A stretch of 35,485 nt of DNA from assembly GCA_021203865.1 (NCBI GenBank), contig JAJQAJ010000034.1, positions 1-35,485 of the forward strand, written 5' to 3'. The notes under the pieces are model-generated. The model made no database searches. It saw nothing but the letters and a program-made list of their open reading frames with translations, and was not told the DNA's origin. Positions 1 to 9,023 of this stretch are shown here, in pieces; position 1 is the first letter of the stretch, and each line of letters opens with the position of its first letter. The translations under genes were made by a program, and so were the position numbers. This DNA comes from Clostridia bacterium (lineage in GTDB: Bacteria; Bacillota; Clostridia; Christensenellales; Borkfalkiaceae).

Positions 1-189
1 ACCGTGACAATTTCTGCCGCTGACAACACCGGAACTCTCATTTTGTCAAAGTATGATTCAACGGATCTTTTCTATGTGATAATAGACTCAATCGAAACAT
101 TGACAATATCCGCCCGGTGCGTGAATCCTTCGCTTCACGAATGTGATAAGAAATTATATCTTTTGATAGCGTTGATGGATTGGAGTTAG
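1..189 (+). CDS. possible 3' end of an unassigned reading frame
   Basis: Frame 1 is open from the first base of the window to a TAG at 187-189, about 62 codons, so it may be the tail of a gene that begins outside. The predicted tail ends in LMDWS and has no domain I recognise. There is no Shine-Dalgarno sequence in front of the only early ATG-like codons, so it is unlikely to start here. It is followed by a hairpin at 207-233. It could equally be a chance open frame; I have low confidence that it is coding. Confidence 0.2.
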   Translation, partial: TVTISAADNTGTLILSKYDSTDLFYVIIDSIETLTISARCVNPSLHECDKKLYLLIALMDWS

Positions 190-206
190 TTCTGACTATA
201 ATGTAT

Positions 207-233
207 ACCCGGCATTACCTACTGATGCCGGGT
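207..233. terminator. 9-bp hairpin downstream of the first reading frame
   Basis: The arms ACCCGGCAT (207-215) and ATGCCGGGT (225-233) are perfect complements around a 9-nt loop. It lies 17 nt after the stop at 189. The following bases are AAAATATT rather than a clean T-run, so termination is plausible but not proven. Confidence 0.35.
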
Positions 234-267
234 AAAATATTCTTGTAGTAAGAATTTAAGATTGATG

Positions 268-316
268 GGCCAAAGTGGTTTTCCATTTTGGCCATGCTAA
301 CTTTTCCATTTTGGCC
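268..316. repeat. tandem 15-bp repeats resembling an insertion-sequence end
   Basis: TTTTCCATTTTGGCC occurs at 279-293 and again at 302-316, a 23-nt period. A partly inverted copy, GGCCAAAGTGG (268-278), can pair with CCATTTTGGCC (283-293) with a single mismatch. A further relative, AAAATGG, lies at 343-349. Multiple short repeats of this GGCCAAAATGG type are typical of the ends of IS21-family elements (family knowledge, from memory). No transposase is visible in the window, so this may be the edge of an element lying to the left, or a relic. Confidence 0.4.
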
Positions 317-358
317 TTTTTCGGTCTTGTAGAGACTTATGCAAAATGGTCCAATAAA

Positions 359-416
359 TTGACATATCAGCTTGAATCATATATTCTTTTGATGTTTGAC
401 ACGTTTGGTTTATAAT
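359..416 (+). promoter_or_regulatory. candidate sigma-A promoters for the gene at 470
   Basis: Two overlapping candidates are visible. TTGACA (359-364) and TATTCT (382-387) are 17 nt apart. Closer to the gene, TTGATG (389-394) and a perfect TATAAT (411-416) are 16 nt apart. The second would give a leader of about 47 nt before the ATG at 470. Both lie directly after the repeat cluster at 268-316. Confidence 0.55.
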
Positions 417-469
417 GCGTGGGCTGTTGCAACGTTGTGTGCGTAAGTTTTGACAAGGAGATTATCCAT

Positions 470-943
470 ATGGCTTATGAAGATGATAACAGGTTAGAAG
501 AAGATATTTTCGCGGATGACGAAGAAGTCAGAGAGGAAAAGGACGAATTTTCTTTGTCAGAGGATGTAAAAGCCGATATTGAAAGCGTGGAGGAGGTTGA
601 CCTCAAAGAGATCCTCTGGAATCCAGAAGGACATGAAACCTTTGAACTGGAGTATTATCCCGGACAGAACGTCATTTACGAACAACTTGCGACCGTGGAG
701 TTAAAAGGCAAGACATACGCATATCTTCGCCCTGTTTCAAGGGTGACAAACAAAAAAGGGTCAAAGGAGATCAAATTCCCCGTTGACTCGACATTTTGCC
801 TTGATGAATCCGTCACGCCAAATGTTCTAAGACCTGTATCCAACATCGTCTCCTCCAACAAGGTTTTATCCGAATATTTCAGACTGGTCGCCGGAAAGAA
901 GACAAAGGGACGCGCGATTCTCAAAAAGAACATATACGGCTGA
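470..943 (+). CDS. small acidic protein of unknown function
   Basis: The 157-residue product is not recognised. The start at 470 is chosen because AAGGAG (455-460) lies 9 nt upstream; an in-frame ATG at 419 has no such site and lies at the promoter's -10. Residues 1 to about 50 are strongly acidic, rich in Asp and Glu, and probably disordered. Residues 65-130 look like a compact beta-rich domain (YEQLATVELKGKTYAYLRPV). The C-terminus is basic (ending KKNIYG). The layout faintly recalls small DUF1292-type proteins, but I cannot confirm that. No membrane segment or signal peptide is seen. It stands alone, facing the minus-strand SWIM/SNF2 pair. Confidence 0.75.
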   Translation: MAYEDDNRLEEDIFADDEEVREEKDEFSLSEDVKADIESVEEVDLKEILWNPEGHETFELEYYPGQNVIYEQLATVELKGKTYAYLRPVSRVTNKKGSKEIKFPVDSTFCLDESVTPNVLRPVSNIVSSNKVLSEYFRLVAGKKTKGRAILKKNIYG

Positions 944-1059
944 GACATTGTTTTTTTTCGGATTTCCGCATGAACTTATGAGAGTGAATGAGTTTTCAGC
1001 GATGAAATTAATACGTACCGCTACATATTCGGCCGTCCGCATGTTTATAGCTATTTATG

Positions 1060-1086
1060 TTAAATGAGGCAAAATGCCTCATTTAA
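1060..1086. repeat. perfect 12-bp inverted repeat
   Basis: TTAAATGAGGCA (1060-1071) and TGCCTCATTTAA (1075-1086) flank an AAA loop. It lies between two convergent transcription units, so a bidirectional terminator is likely, though neither side carries a strong T-run. Confidence 0.6.
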
Positions 1087-1121
1087 AATTTCCTTTTTAA
1101 AATTTTGCCGTGATAAATTCT

Positions 1122-1143
1122 CCATGGTTAAAATTAACCATGG
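1122..1143. repeat. 10-bp palindrome with a 2-nt centre
   Basis: CCATGGTTAA (1122-1131) and TTAACCATGG (1134-1143) are exact complements separated by AA. Its core, GGTTAAAATTAACC, is the reverse complement of GGTTAATTTTAACC, which recurs at 9849-9862 and 21435-21448. It may be part of a termination structure or a protein-binding site. Confidence 0.5.
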
Positions 1144-1192
1144 CGTGTAAAAGTCCGATAGCCCTCGCGGCTCCAAAATATAAGAGATGTTG

Positions 1193-1217
1193 TCCGGTTT
1201 CGCGCCGGGCTTTTTTG
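1193..1217 (+). terminator. Rho-independent terminator-like hairpin
   Basis: GTCCGG and CCGGGC form a 6-bp stem around TTTCGCG and are followed directly by six T residues. It is oriented for plus-strand transcription arriving from the gene at 470-943, which ends 250 nt upstream, and would protect the opposing SWIM gene from antisense transcription. Confidence 0.55.
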
Positions 1218-1234
1218 TATGCGGCAAACCGGTG

Positions 1235-1951
1235 TCATTCCAGCCCGAAGATTTTCCATGCGTCATCATCGTCAATTATGCGGGGAGAGGGGTTCGACTC
1301 GTTCGCGAGCATGTCGTCCACTTTGCTTTTAGCCGCTTTTTCTATGAACGAGCTCGGGTCAACTCCGCGAAGAATGAAAAACAGCATTGGGTCTTCGTCG
1401 AATCTCGCTCCTATGCCGTATAAAACAGCCGCGACGTGTTTGCACATATAGGCTATGTCCGGACAGGAGCAGTTGAATTTTATTTCCTTAGGGGAAGGGA
1501 AGAGGCCATCTCTTCCCAGTATGACGTCCTGCATCTCGGGAGGAATGTCGCCTTTGAGAAGGCCTTCCATCGTCTGTATCTTTTTGCCGCATTTTTCGAT
1601 TATGGCGTTAGTTTTTTCATCAGAGAGGGGGTCTATCATGATGAGAACTTTGTACGGCGTCCTTCTGGAGCCCTGTACTTTCGCTTCGACTCGTCCTTTG
1701 TCGATTTTGAGGTCTATGACAGTGCCGGACCTCACGTACGATCTTCCCCTCGCTATCCTGTTTTCGTAGTCGGCGTATCTTTCAAGGTTTTCGCACCATG
1801 CGTTTCCCCACCAGGTCTTGGTGATTTTTCTGCCTTCTATTATGACGGGCTCCATCGTTTTACCGCTTTTTTCGGCCTGCATTCTGGAAGCCGCACTCTT
1901 TCTTTCCAGCTCATATTTGGAAGGCTGGCTGAAGTAATCGTCGTATCCCAT
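1235..1951 (-). CDS. SWIM zinc-finger protein
   Basis: The 238-residue product carries the SWIM zinc-binding signature CxCx6CxH near its C-terminal third: C161, C163, C170 and H172 (CSCPD...CKH), followed by the usual AAVLYGIG helix. The N-terminal part has the conserved TWWGNAWC motif of bacterial SWIM proteins found with SNF2 helicases. The start at 1951 is chosen because GGAG lies 6 nt upstream; an earlier in-frame ATG at 1981 would overlap the SNF2 gene. The SNF2 stop codon is one base away, so the two are translationally coupled and likely act together on DNA. SWIM domains are thought to bind DNA or protein; the exact role of this one is unknown. Confidence 0.88.
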   Translation of the reverse strand: MGYDDYFSQPSKYELERKSAASRMQAEKSGKTMEPVIIEGRKITKTWWGNAWCENLERYADYENRIARGRSYVRSGTVIDLKIDKGRVEAKVQGSRRTPYKVLIMIDPLSDEKTNAIIEKCGKKIQTMEGLLKGDIPPEMQDVILGRDGLFPSPKEIKFNCSCPDIAYMCKHVAAVLYGIGARFDEDPMLFFILRGVDPSSFIEKAAKSKVDDMLANESNPSPRIIDDDDAWKIFGLE

Positions 1952-1952
1952 G

Positions 1953-4607
1953 TCATTCTCCGTATTCACTGACGTTTTCAAGTCTTAGTAGATTCATGAG
2001 TTCGTCTTTTTCGAGTTCTGTTATCCATTCCTCGCCGCTTTCGCCTATGACGTTTTCCGCGAGTTCGGTTTTGGAATTTATGAGCCCGTCTATCTTTTCT
2101 TCAATCGTTCCCTCACAGACGAGTTTGTGGACTATGACAGTTTTTTTCTGACCTATTCTGTACGTTCTGTCGGTCGCCTGATTCTCAACGGCGGGGTTCC
2201 ACCATCTGTCAAAGTGCACGACGTGATTGGCGTTCGTGAGGTTCAGACCGAAGCCTCCGGCCTTCAAAGATATCACCATATAAGGTATGTATTCGTCGCT
2301 TTGAAACCTTTCGACCATTTCGGTTCTCTTCGTTGCCGGGGTCGCTCCGTGCAATATGAAGCCTTCTTTCCCGAAGACGTCTTTTAAAAGGTCCGATAAA
2401 GCCGGAATTATTTCCTTAAACTGTGTGAAGACAATGACCCGCTCTCTTTTTTCCAAGATGGTCTCGCAGATTTTTCTGAGCATCTGCATCTTTCCGCTCT
2501 CTTCGGAGTCGTAAGCGCCCTCTCCGAGATACTGGTCGGGGTGGTTGCATATCTGTTTGAGTTTTGTGAGTGTGGCGAGGACGTTTCCTTTTTTCTTAAT
2601 GCCAAAGGAGTCGACTTCCATCATCTTCTTTTCGAGCTCATCCAGAGCTTCGTTGTAAAGCACGACCTGTTTTTTTGTGAGAGATACGTAGTCCACGCTC
2701 TCGAATTTGTCGGGAAGGTCGGATATTATCTTTTTGTCCGTTTTAAGGCGTCTCAGTATGAACGGTGAAACAATGTTTTTGAGTCTTGCGTAGCCCGTGG
2801 GACTGTCGTCAAGGCATTTCAAAAATCCGGAAAACTCTGAAATTGTGCCCAAAAGCCCCTTGTTGAGAAAGTCAAATATGGACCACAGGTTGGAAAGATC
2901 GTTTTCAATGGGAGTGCCTGTCATGGCGATGCGGCTTTCGGCTTTAATTTTTTTTATTTCGTGCGTCTGTTTCGTGCCGGGATTTTTTATTGCCTGCGCT
3001 TCGTCTAAAATTAGCGTGTCCCATTGAATCTCTTTGAGTGATTGGAGCCTCGCGGCCATGCCGTATGTGGTGATGGTGAGATATGCGGGACCTTTTTTGA
3101 GTTTTTCGTTAAGCTCTGCGGATGGCGCTCCGTGTAGGGGCAGAACCTCAATTTTTGGCGCGAACCTCATGGCTTCTTTTTGCCAGTTTCCGACAAGAGA
3201 AGCGGGGACAATGAGGAGGTTTTTGGCGTCCGGGTTTTCTTCTCTCAGTTTTTCAAGGTACGCGAGGACCTCCAATGTCTTTCCGAGTCCCATGTCATCC
3301 GCGAGGCAGGCTCCGAAGCCGCACTTAGACATTTGCCTAAGCCAACCGTAGCCCACCTTCTGGTAAGGCCGGAGAGTCGCGTTGAGACCTTTCGGTACGG
3401 CAACAGCCTTGTTTTTTTCGGGCTTTTTGAATGATTCAAAAAAGTCGTTCACCCATTTCCCGTTGGATATTTCTTCAGTGTCATCTTCATTCCCGTTTTC
3501 GGCTTTCAGCTCCATTTTGAGAGCTTCCAAGAGCGTCATCTCGCCGGGAATTTCCTCCATCCTCTTTAAAAGTTCTTTCAGCTTATCATGGTCGACCTCA
3601 ATCCACTTGCCTTTCAAAAAAGCGAGACCCTCGGTCTGGGAGAGAAGGTACCTTATGTCCTCTTCCGTGAGGGGGACGCCGTCAATTACAAGTTTTGGTC
3701 TCACGGAGAGTATGGCTTTGAATCCTAGACCCGCCTTGCTCTCATCCCCGATTTTTATGGAAAGTGTGGGTGAAAAGCTCTTTCTTTTCCACCAGTTCGG
3801 AATACGACACAAAATACCGGTTCTTTCTATGTCCTCGACTTCTTTTAAAAACTTGTAAGCCTCGTCTGATGTGAGCTTTAAAGGATGAAACATCTCTCCG
3901 CTCGTGACAAACGAGGAAATCAGCGGAGAAACCTCCGCAGCCCTATTCAGGCATGACAAAAGCGACACGAGCTTCGCGGTGTCCCCGCCGTACTCCGTGA
4001 GTGCGTATTTCAACGGCAAGTGTCTCGTCTTCTTTCCTTCCGTCTTTGTCGCGTATGTGGCAAGGAATGCAAATGGGTATTTTTCATCCTTGTTGTCGAC
4101 GAGATGGAAGTATATTCTTTCCGGAACGTGCAGACGCTGCGTTTTCTCCGCGAGATACATGGCGACAGTGCCGTCATATTTCTTTATGTCCTCGGCGTAT
4201 ATTTTTTTGAGCTCTTTGAAAATTTTTGTAACCCATTTGTTGGTGACATGCTCGGATCCCAAGACATAAGGCACAGAACTTAAAAGTGTCTCCATGACCT
4301 CGTCGGGGGTTATTTCAAGTCTTTCTCTCGCGAGCTCAATCTCCGGTTTTTTTGTCAGAAGATCGGAGAAGGTGACGGATACAAGGTACAGGAAGTTCGC
4401 GGAAGGCGTGATTTTCTCGGGCTTTTTTTCAAAACCCATGCCGTAAAGAGCCCTGTATTTGTCATTTCTGAATATTTTCGCCGATTCTTCCATAGGCGTG
4501 TTTCCCGCGTCGTCTAAAATGAAAGAGTTTTCAGTGAAAATGAAGTTCAGCGCTCCGAAGCCGCCTGACGCGGCGTATTTTCCAGTTGTTTTTTTCTGAT
4601 ATGCCAT
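1953..4607 (-). CDS. SNF2/RapA-family DNA-dependent ATPase
   Basis: The 884-residue product is a bacterial SNF2 helicase-like ATPase, a DNA translocase that remodels protein-DNA complexes. An N-terminal region (about 1-400) matches the bacterial SNF2-associated layout. The ATPase core has Walker A DMGLGKT (438-444), Walker B DEAQ (535-538) and motif III TGTPIEN (563-569). The helicase C-domain has VIVFTQF and, near residue 800-838, the GGFGLNLT, DRWWNP and TYRIGQ motifs. The start is set at 4607 rather than an earlier in-frame ATG at 4679, because the promoter at 4639-4667 lies between them and would give a leader of about 25 nt. The ribosome site is weak (GGGG). It is the first gene of a two-gene unit with the SWIM protein. 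All key ATPase motifs are intact. Confidence 0.93.
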   Translation of the reverse strand: MAYQKKTTGKYAASGGFGALNFIFTENSFILDDAGNTPMEESAKIFRNDKYRALYGMGFEKKPEKITPSANFLYLVSVTFSDLLTKKPEIELARERLEITPDEVMETLLSSVPYVLGSEHVTNKWVTKIFKELKKIYAEDIKKYDGTVAMYLAEKTQRLHVPERIYFHLVDNKDEKYPFAFLATYATKTEGKKTRHLPLKYALTEYGGDTAKLVSLLSCLNRAAEVSPLISSFVTSGEMFHPLKLTSDEAYKFLKEVEDIERTGILCRIPNWWKRKSFSPTLSIKIGDESKAGLGFKAILSVRPKLVIDGVPLTEEDIRYLLSQTEGLAFLKGKWIEVDHDKLKELLKRMEEIPGEMTLLEALKMELKAENGNEDDTEEISNGKWVNDFFESFKKPEKNKAVAVPKGLNATLRPYQKVGYGWLRQMSKCGFGACLADDMGLGKTLEVLAYLEKLREENPDAKNLLIVPASLVGNWQKEAMRFAPKIEVLPLHGAPSAELNEKLKKGPAYLTITTYGMAARLQSLKEIQWDTLILDEAQAIKNPGTKQTHEIKKIKAESRIAMTGTPIENDLSNLWSIFDFLNKGLLGTISEFSGFLKCLDDSPTGYARLKNIVSPFILRRLKTDKKIISDLPDKFESVDYVSLTKKQVVLYNEALDELEKKMMEVDSFGIKKKGNVLATLTKLKQICNHPDQYLGEGAYDSEESGKMQMLRKICETILEKRERVIVFTQFKEIIPALSDLLKDVFGKEGFILHGATPATKRTEMVERFQSDEYIPYMVISLKAGGFGLNLTNANHVVHFDRWWNPAVENQATDRTYRIGQKKTVIVHKLVCEGTIEEKIDGLINSKTELAENVIGESGEEWITELEKDELMNLLRLENVSEYGE

Positions 4608-4638
4608 GCGCGAATGCCCCAAAAGTTTTGATGTCCTA

Positions 4639-4667
4639 ATGATAAGACAAGCACCTTTTTGTGTCAA
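4639..4667 (-). promoter_or_regulatory. promoter of the SNF2/SWIM unit
   Basis: Read on the minus strand, TTGACA (4667-4662) and TATCAT (4644-4639) are separated by exactly 17 nt. Transcription would begin near 4632, which fixes the SNF2 start at 4607. Confidence 0.8.
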
Positions 4668-4689
4668 GAACATAGGCAACTTTACGAAA

Positions 4690-4725
4690 ACAGGAAGGTA
4701 TGCCGGTATTTCCGCATTTTCCTGT
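4690..4725. repeat. imperfect hairpin in the divergent region
   Basis: ACAGGAA (4690-4696) pairs with TTCCTGT (4719-4725), and inside it ATG/CAT and CGG/CCG add six more pairs around a TATTT loop. No T-run follows. It lies upstream of the SNF2 -35 box and could be an operator or chance symmetry. Confidence 0.35.
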
Positions 4726-4840
4726 GTCCCGACTTTTGTTATGTTTTGCCCGAATGAAAAGCTTTTGATTGGGTTTTTTCATCAAACCATTTTTCCCGTC
4801 CGGGCAGGATGAGAAACCCTTCACCTTTGAATAGTCTTGA

Positions 4841-6313
<1,473 letters not shown>

Positions 6314-6333
6314 CACAAATTTTTTAAAACATG

Positions 6334-6366
6334 AACCCGGTGCGTTTTGTGCAATCCGGGTTTTTT
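6334..6366 (+). terminator. gdhA terminator
   Basis: AACCCGG (6334-6340) and CCGGGTT (6356-6362) form the stem, with T residues at 6361-6366. The flanks ATG and CAT extend the symmetry, so it could also act on the opposite strand. Confidence 0.8.
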
Positions 6367-6412
6367 CATGTTCTGTCACTTTTGATTTGGACCGCGGCCA
6401 CAGATTTTCCGC

Positions 6413-6441
6413 TTGAAAATTCGCTTGATTTGTAGTATCAT
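6413..6441 (+). promoter_or_regulatory. proBA promoter
   Basis: TTGAAA (6413-6418) and TATCAT (6436-6441) are spaced by 17 nt, giving a leader of about 55 nt before proB. Confidence 0.65.
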
Positions 6442-6500
6442 GTCGTTGTTTGAAAAGCTTTATGCGATGTGAAAGAATACATTGACAGGGTTAAAGGTTT

Positions 6501-7268
6501 ATGCGAATAGTCGTAAAGGTTGGTTCATCCACGATAACATACAGCACGGGGAGACTCAACATCCGGTTCTTTGACAGTTTCTCTAAAATTTTGAGTGACA
6601 TAAAAAACGAGGGCAATGAGATAGTCATCGTGTCTTCCGGTGCAATCGCTCTGGGTTCCGGAAAACTTAATCTTTCCGAAAGGCCTCATGACATGGTCTC
6701 AAAGCAAGCTGTGGCGGCCGTGGGACAGAGCGAGCTCATATACACATATGACAAGTCATTTTCCGAATATGACCATTCGGTAGCCCAGATTCTCGTCACG
6801 GCGGAGGACGTTGAGGACGAGGAGAGGAGCTGCCACGTAGTCGACACGATAAGCCGGCTTTTGGAGATGGGTATAATTCCTGTCATTAACGAAAACGACA
6901 CCGTTTCGACGTCCGAAATAACCTTTGGGGACAATGACAGCCTCGCGGCCATGATTTCAACCGCGATTAAAGCCGACATGCTGATTTTGCTCTCAGATGT
7001 CGACGGTCTGTACGATTCCGATCCGCATAAATCAAAAGACGCAAAACTCATAAAAGAAGTCACCGACATTGATGACGCGGTCATGTCTCTTTGCACGGGG
7101 TCGGTGTCGAAACACGGAACCGGAGGTATGGTGACGAAGGTCAACGCCGCGAAAACCTGCGCAGAGTCGGGTGTTGAGGTCGTTGTGGTGAATGGCTCAC
7201 ATCCGGAAAGAATATACAAGGCAATCTCTGGAGAGGACGCCGGAACAAGGTTCAGGGTGAAATCATGA
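6501..7268 (+). CDS. proB: glutamate 5-kinase
   Basis: The 255-residue enzyme phosphorylates glutamate to gamma-glutamyl phosphate, the first step of proline synthesis. It belongs to the amino acid kinase fold. K6 in VVKVGSST, SSGAI (45-49), the substrate signature NENDTV (from 130), FGDND (142-146), SDVDGLYDSDP (from 165) and GTGGM (206-210) are all present. The protein ends after the kinase domain, so it lacks the C-terminal PUA domain of the E. coli enzyme, as in many short Firmicute forms. The start at 6501 is preceded by AAAGG only 3 nt away, an unusually close and weak site. The last four bases overlap the start of proA, indicating translational coupling. Confidence 0.95.
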   Translation: MRIVVKVGSSTITYSTGRLNIRFFDSFSKILSDIKNEGNEIVIVSSGAIALGSGKLNLSERPHDMVSKQAVAAVGQSELIYTYDKSFSEYDHSVAQILVTAEDVEDEERSCHVVDTISRLLEMGIIPVINENDTVSTSEITFGDNDSLAAMISTAIKADMLILLSDVDGLYDSDPHKSKDAKLIKEVTDIDDAVMSLCTGSVSKHGTGGMVTKVNAAKTCAESGVEVVVVNGSHPERIYKAISGEDAGTRFRVKS

Positions 7269-8524
7269 CAACGAAGGAAATACTTATCGCAGCGAAAAAT
7301 GCCAAAGCGGCTGTTTCGATGTATACGACAAAAAAAAAGAACGATGCGCTTAATTTTGCAGCGGAAGAACTTCTATTATCCGAGAAGGAAATTTTGGCCG
7401 CTAACAGAAAGGACCTGGACGCCGCCAAAGGAAAAATTTCAGATGTCATGCTCGACAGACTGATGCTTAACCATGACAGAATTTCCGGCATGGCGGAGGG
7501 GGTCAGAAACGTCGCCTCTCTTGAAGACCCCAACGGTAAGATTTTGTCTTCCGTTGAAAGGGACGGGCTTAAAATAGACAAGGTCGCGACTCCGATAGGC
7601 GTCATCGCGATAATATATGAGTCGCGTCCGAACGTCACATCCGACGCCGCGGCTCTGACTCTCAAATCGGGAAACGTCTGCGTTCTAAGATGCGGGAAAG
7701 AGGCGCATTCAACGTCGGAGGCGATAATTTCGGCCATGAGACGCGGGCTCAAAAAAGCGGGAGTTGTAGAATCCGCGATTAACCTCATTGAGGACACTTC
7801 GAGGACGTCATCTGAGGAGATAATGTCCGCCGTGGGATATGTCGACCTTCTTATTCCGAGAGGTGGCGCGGGCCTCATAAAATCGTGCGTCGAAAATTCA
7901 AAGGTACCCTGTATTCAGACCGGCTCAGGTATATGTCATGTATACGTCGACAAGGACGCCGACTTTGACATGGCTTTGGACATCGTTGAAAACGCCAAGT
8001 GCTCACGGCCTTCGGTTTGCAACGCGGCCGAGGTCTGTCTCGTGCACGCCGAAATAGCCGAAAGGTTTCTTCCGCTTTTATGGGACAGACTTTACGCCAA
8101 AAGGACTACGGGAAAGGTGGAGATACGCGCGGATGAAAAGGCATATTTTCTTCTAAAAACCTATGACGGCGTGGTTCTCGCGGGTAAAAAGGATTTTGAC
8201 ACCGAATTTTTGGACTACATTCTTGCCGTCAAAGTCGTGTCCTCGGTGGAAGAGGCTACGGCGCATATATTGGAGCATTCCACCGGTCACAGCGAGGCCA
8301 TCGTAACAAAGAGTAGGGACACCGCGGCTTATTTCACGGGGGTTTTGGACAGCGCCGTGATATATGTCAACGCGTCCACGCGCTTCACCGACGGGGGCGT
8401 ATTCGGTCTCGGGTGTGAGATTGGAATTTCCACACAGAAGATTCACGCGAGAGGGCCCATGGGGCTTTCCGAAATAATGTCGTATAAATACGTCGTCGAA
8501 GGGAATGGGGCCGTAAGGAGGTAA
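7265..8524 (+). CDS. proA: gamma-glutamyl phosphate reductase
   Basis: The 419-residue enzyme reduces gamma-glutamyl phosphate to glutamate semialdehyde with NADPH, the second step of proline synthesis. Length is normal for the family. Visible signatures are ESRPNVT (119-125), GSGICHVYVD (220-229) and the catalytic cysteine C252 in RPSVCNAAE. It overlaps proB by ATGA. Its last sense codons GTA AGG AGG plus the stop form the ribosome site of the next gene. No proC is seen in the window. Confidence 0.95.
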   Translation: MTTKEILIAAKNAKAAVSMYTTKKKNDALNFAAEELLLSEKEILAANRKDLDAAKGKISDVMLDRLMLNHDRISGMAEGVRNVASLEDPNGKILSSVERDGLKIDKVATPIGVIAIIYESRPNVTSDAAALTLKSGNVCVLRCGKEAHSTSEAIISAMRRGLKKAGVVESAINLIEDTSRTSSEEIMSAVGYVDLLIPRGGAGLIKSCVENSKVPCIQTGSGICHVYVDKDADFDMALDIVENAKCSRPSVCNAAEVCLVHAEIAERFLPLLWDRLYAKRTTGKVEIRADEKAYFLLKTYDGVVLAGKKDFDTEFLDYILAVKVVSSVEEATAHILEHSTGHSEAIVTKSRDTAAYFTGVLDSAVIYVNASTRFTDGGVFGLGCEIGISTQKIHARGPMGLSEIMSYKYVVEGNGAVRR

Positions 8525-8526
8525 AA

Positions 8527-8778
8527 ATGATAAAAGTGATTTTGGGTGTGGAAGGCATGATGTGCGGCATGTGCGAGTCACATGTCAACGATGTCGTGAG
8601 AAAGTTGGGCGGCGTCAAAAAGGTTTCTTCATCACACATGAAGAACAGGACAGAAATAATTGCCGAGGATGACGCAGACATTGACGCCATGAAGGACGCT
8701 ATAGCCTCGCAGGGATATAGGGTTTTTTCCGTGGAAAAAGAAAACTACGAAAAGAAGGGACATCATTCAAAAAAATGA
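8527..8778 (+). CDS. HMA-domain (copper-chaperone-like) protein
   Basis: The 83-residue product is a single heavy-metal-associated domain. The metal-binding motif GMMCGMC places C13 and C16 in the classic GMxCxxC loop after the first strand. The C-terminus is short, basic and carries paired histidines. Such proteins bind Cu(I) or similar soft metals and pass them to ATPases or regulators, but no copper ATPase is visible here. Its perfect AAGGAGG site lies inside the last codons of proA, two bases separate the genes, and a strong terminator follows, so it is the third gene of the proBA unit. A functional link to proline synthesis is not evident. Confidence 0.85.
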   Translation: MIKVILGVEGMMCGMCESHVNDVVRKLGGVKKVSSSHMKNRTEIIAEDDADIDAMKDAIASQGYRVFSVEKENYEKKGHHSKK

Positions 8779-8859
8779 AGCTTGCGTGGCGACAACTTCT
8801 CCTTTTGAGATTTTTTTACCCCTTTATTACAGTTTTGTTAATCTTGTTTTGTGCTTTTT

Positions 8860-8884
8860 CCCCGGCGGGCAGCCGGGGTTTTAA
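8860..8884 (+). terminator. terminator of the proBA-HMA unit
   Basis: CCCCGGC (8860-8866) and GCCGGGG (8872-8878) form a 7-bp GC-rich stem with a 5-nt loop, followed by TTTT. Confidence 0.85.
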
Positions 8885-8901
8885 AATTTTGTTCTTTGTG
8901 G

Positions 8902-8927
8902 TTGACATTGCACAGAAAAGGTATAAT
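8902..8927 (+). promoter_or_regulatory. consensus promoter boxes with abnormally short spacing
   Basis: Perfect TTGACA (8902-8907) and TATAAT (8922-8927) are separated by only 14 nt. The usual spacing in this window is 17. The boxes precede a decayed gene at 9024, so a 3-bp deletion in the A-rich spacer may have disabled the promoter. A perfect GTGTTTT/AAAACAC hairpin follows at 8941-8957. Confidence 0.4.
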
Positions 8928-9023
8928 GGTTTATAGATTCGTGTTTTAATAAAACACTGTTTAATAAAGGATGATTCATATGCGTTCCAAACGTGACGTG
9001 GCCTTTCATCTTCCGGGGGATTT

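Larger units (their letters stand above)
944..1234. other. convergent intergenic region with three stem-loops
   Basis: No coding sequence is apparent between the acidic-protein gene and the end of the minus-strand SWIM gene. The region has a T8 run at 952-959 without an obvious hairpin, two palindromes (1060-1086 and 1122-1143) and a plus-strand terminator-like structure (1193-1217). These are listed separately. Confidence 0.7.

Noticed and set aside
279-316. repeat pair considered as a CRISPR array
   Set aside because: There are only two copies, 15 bp long with an 8-nt gap, which does not fit a repeat-spacer pattern.
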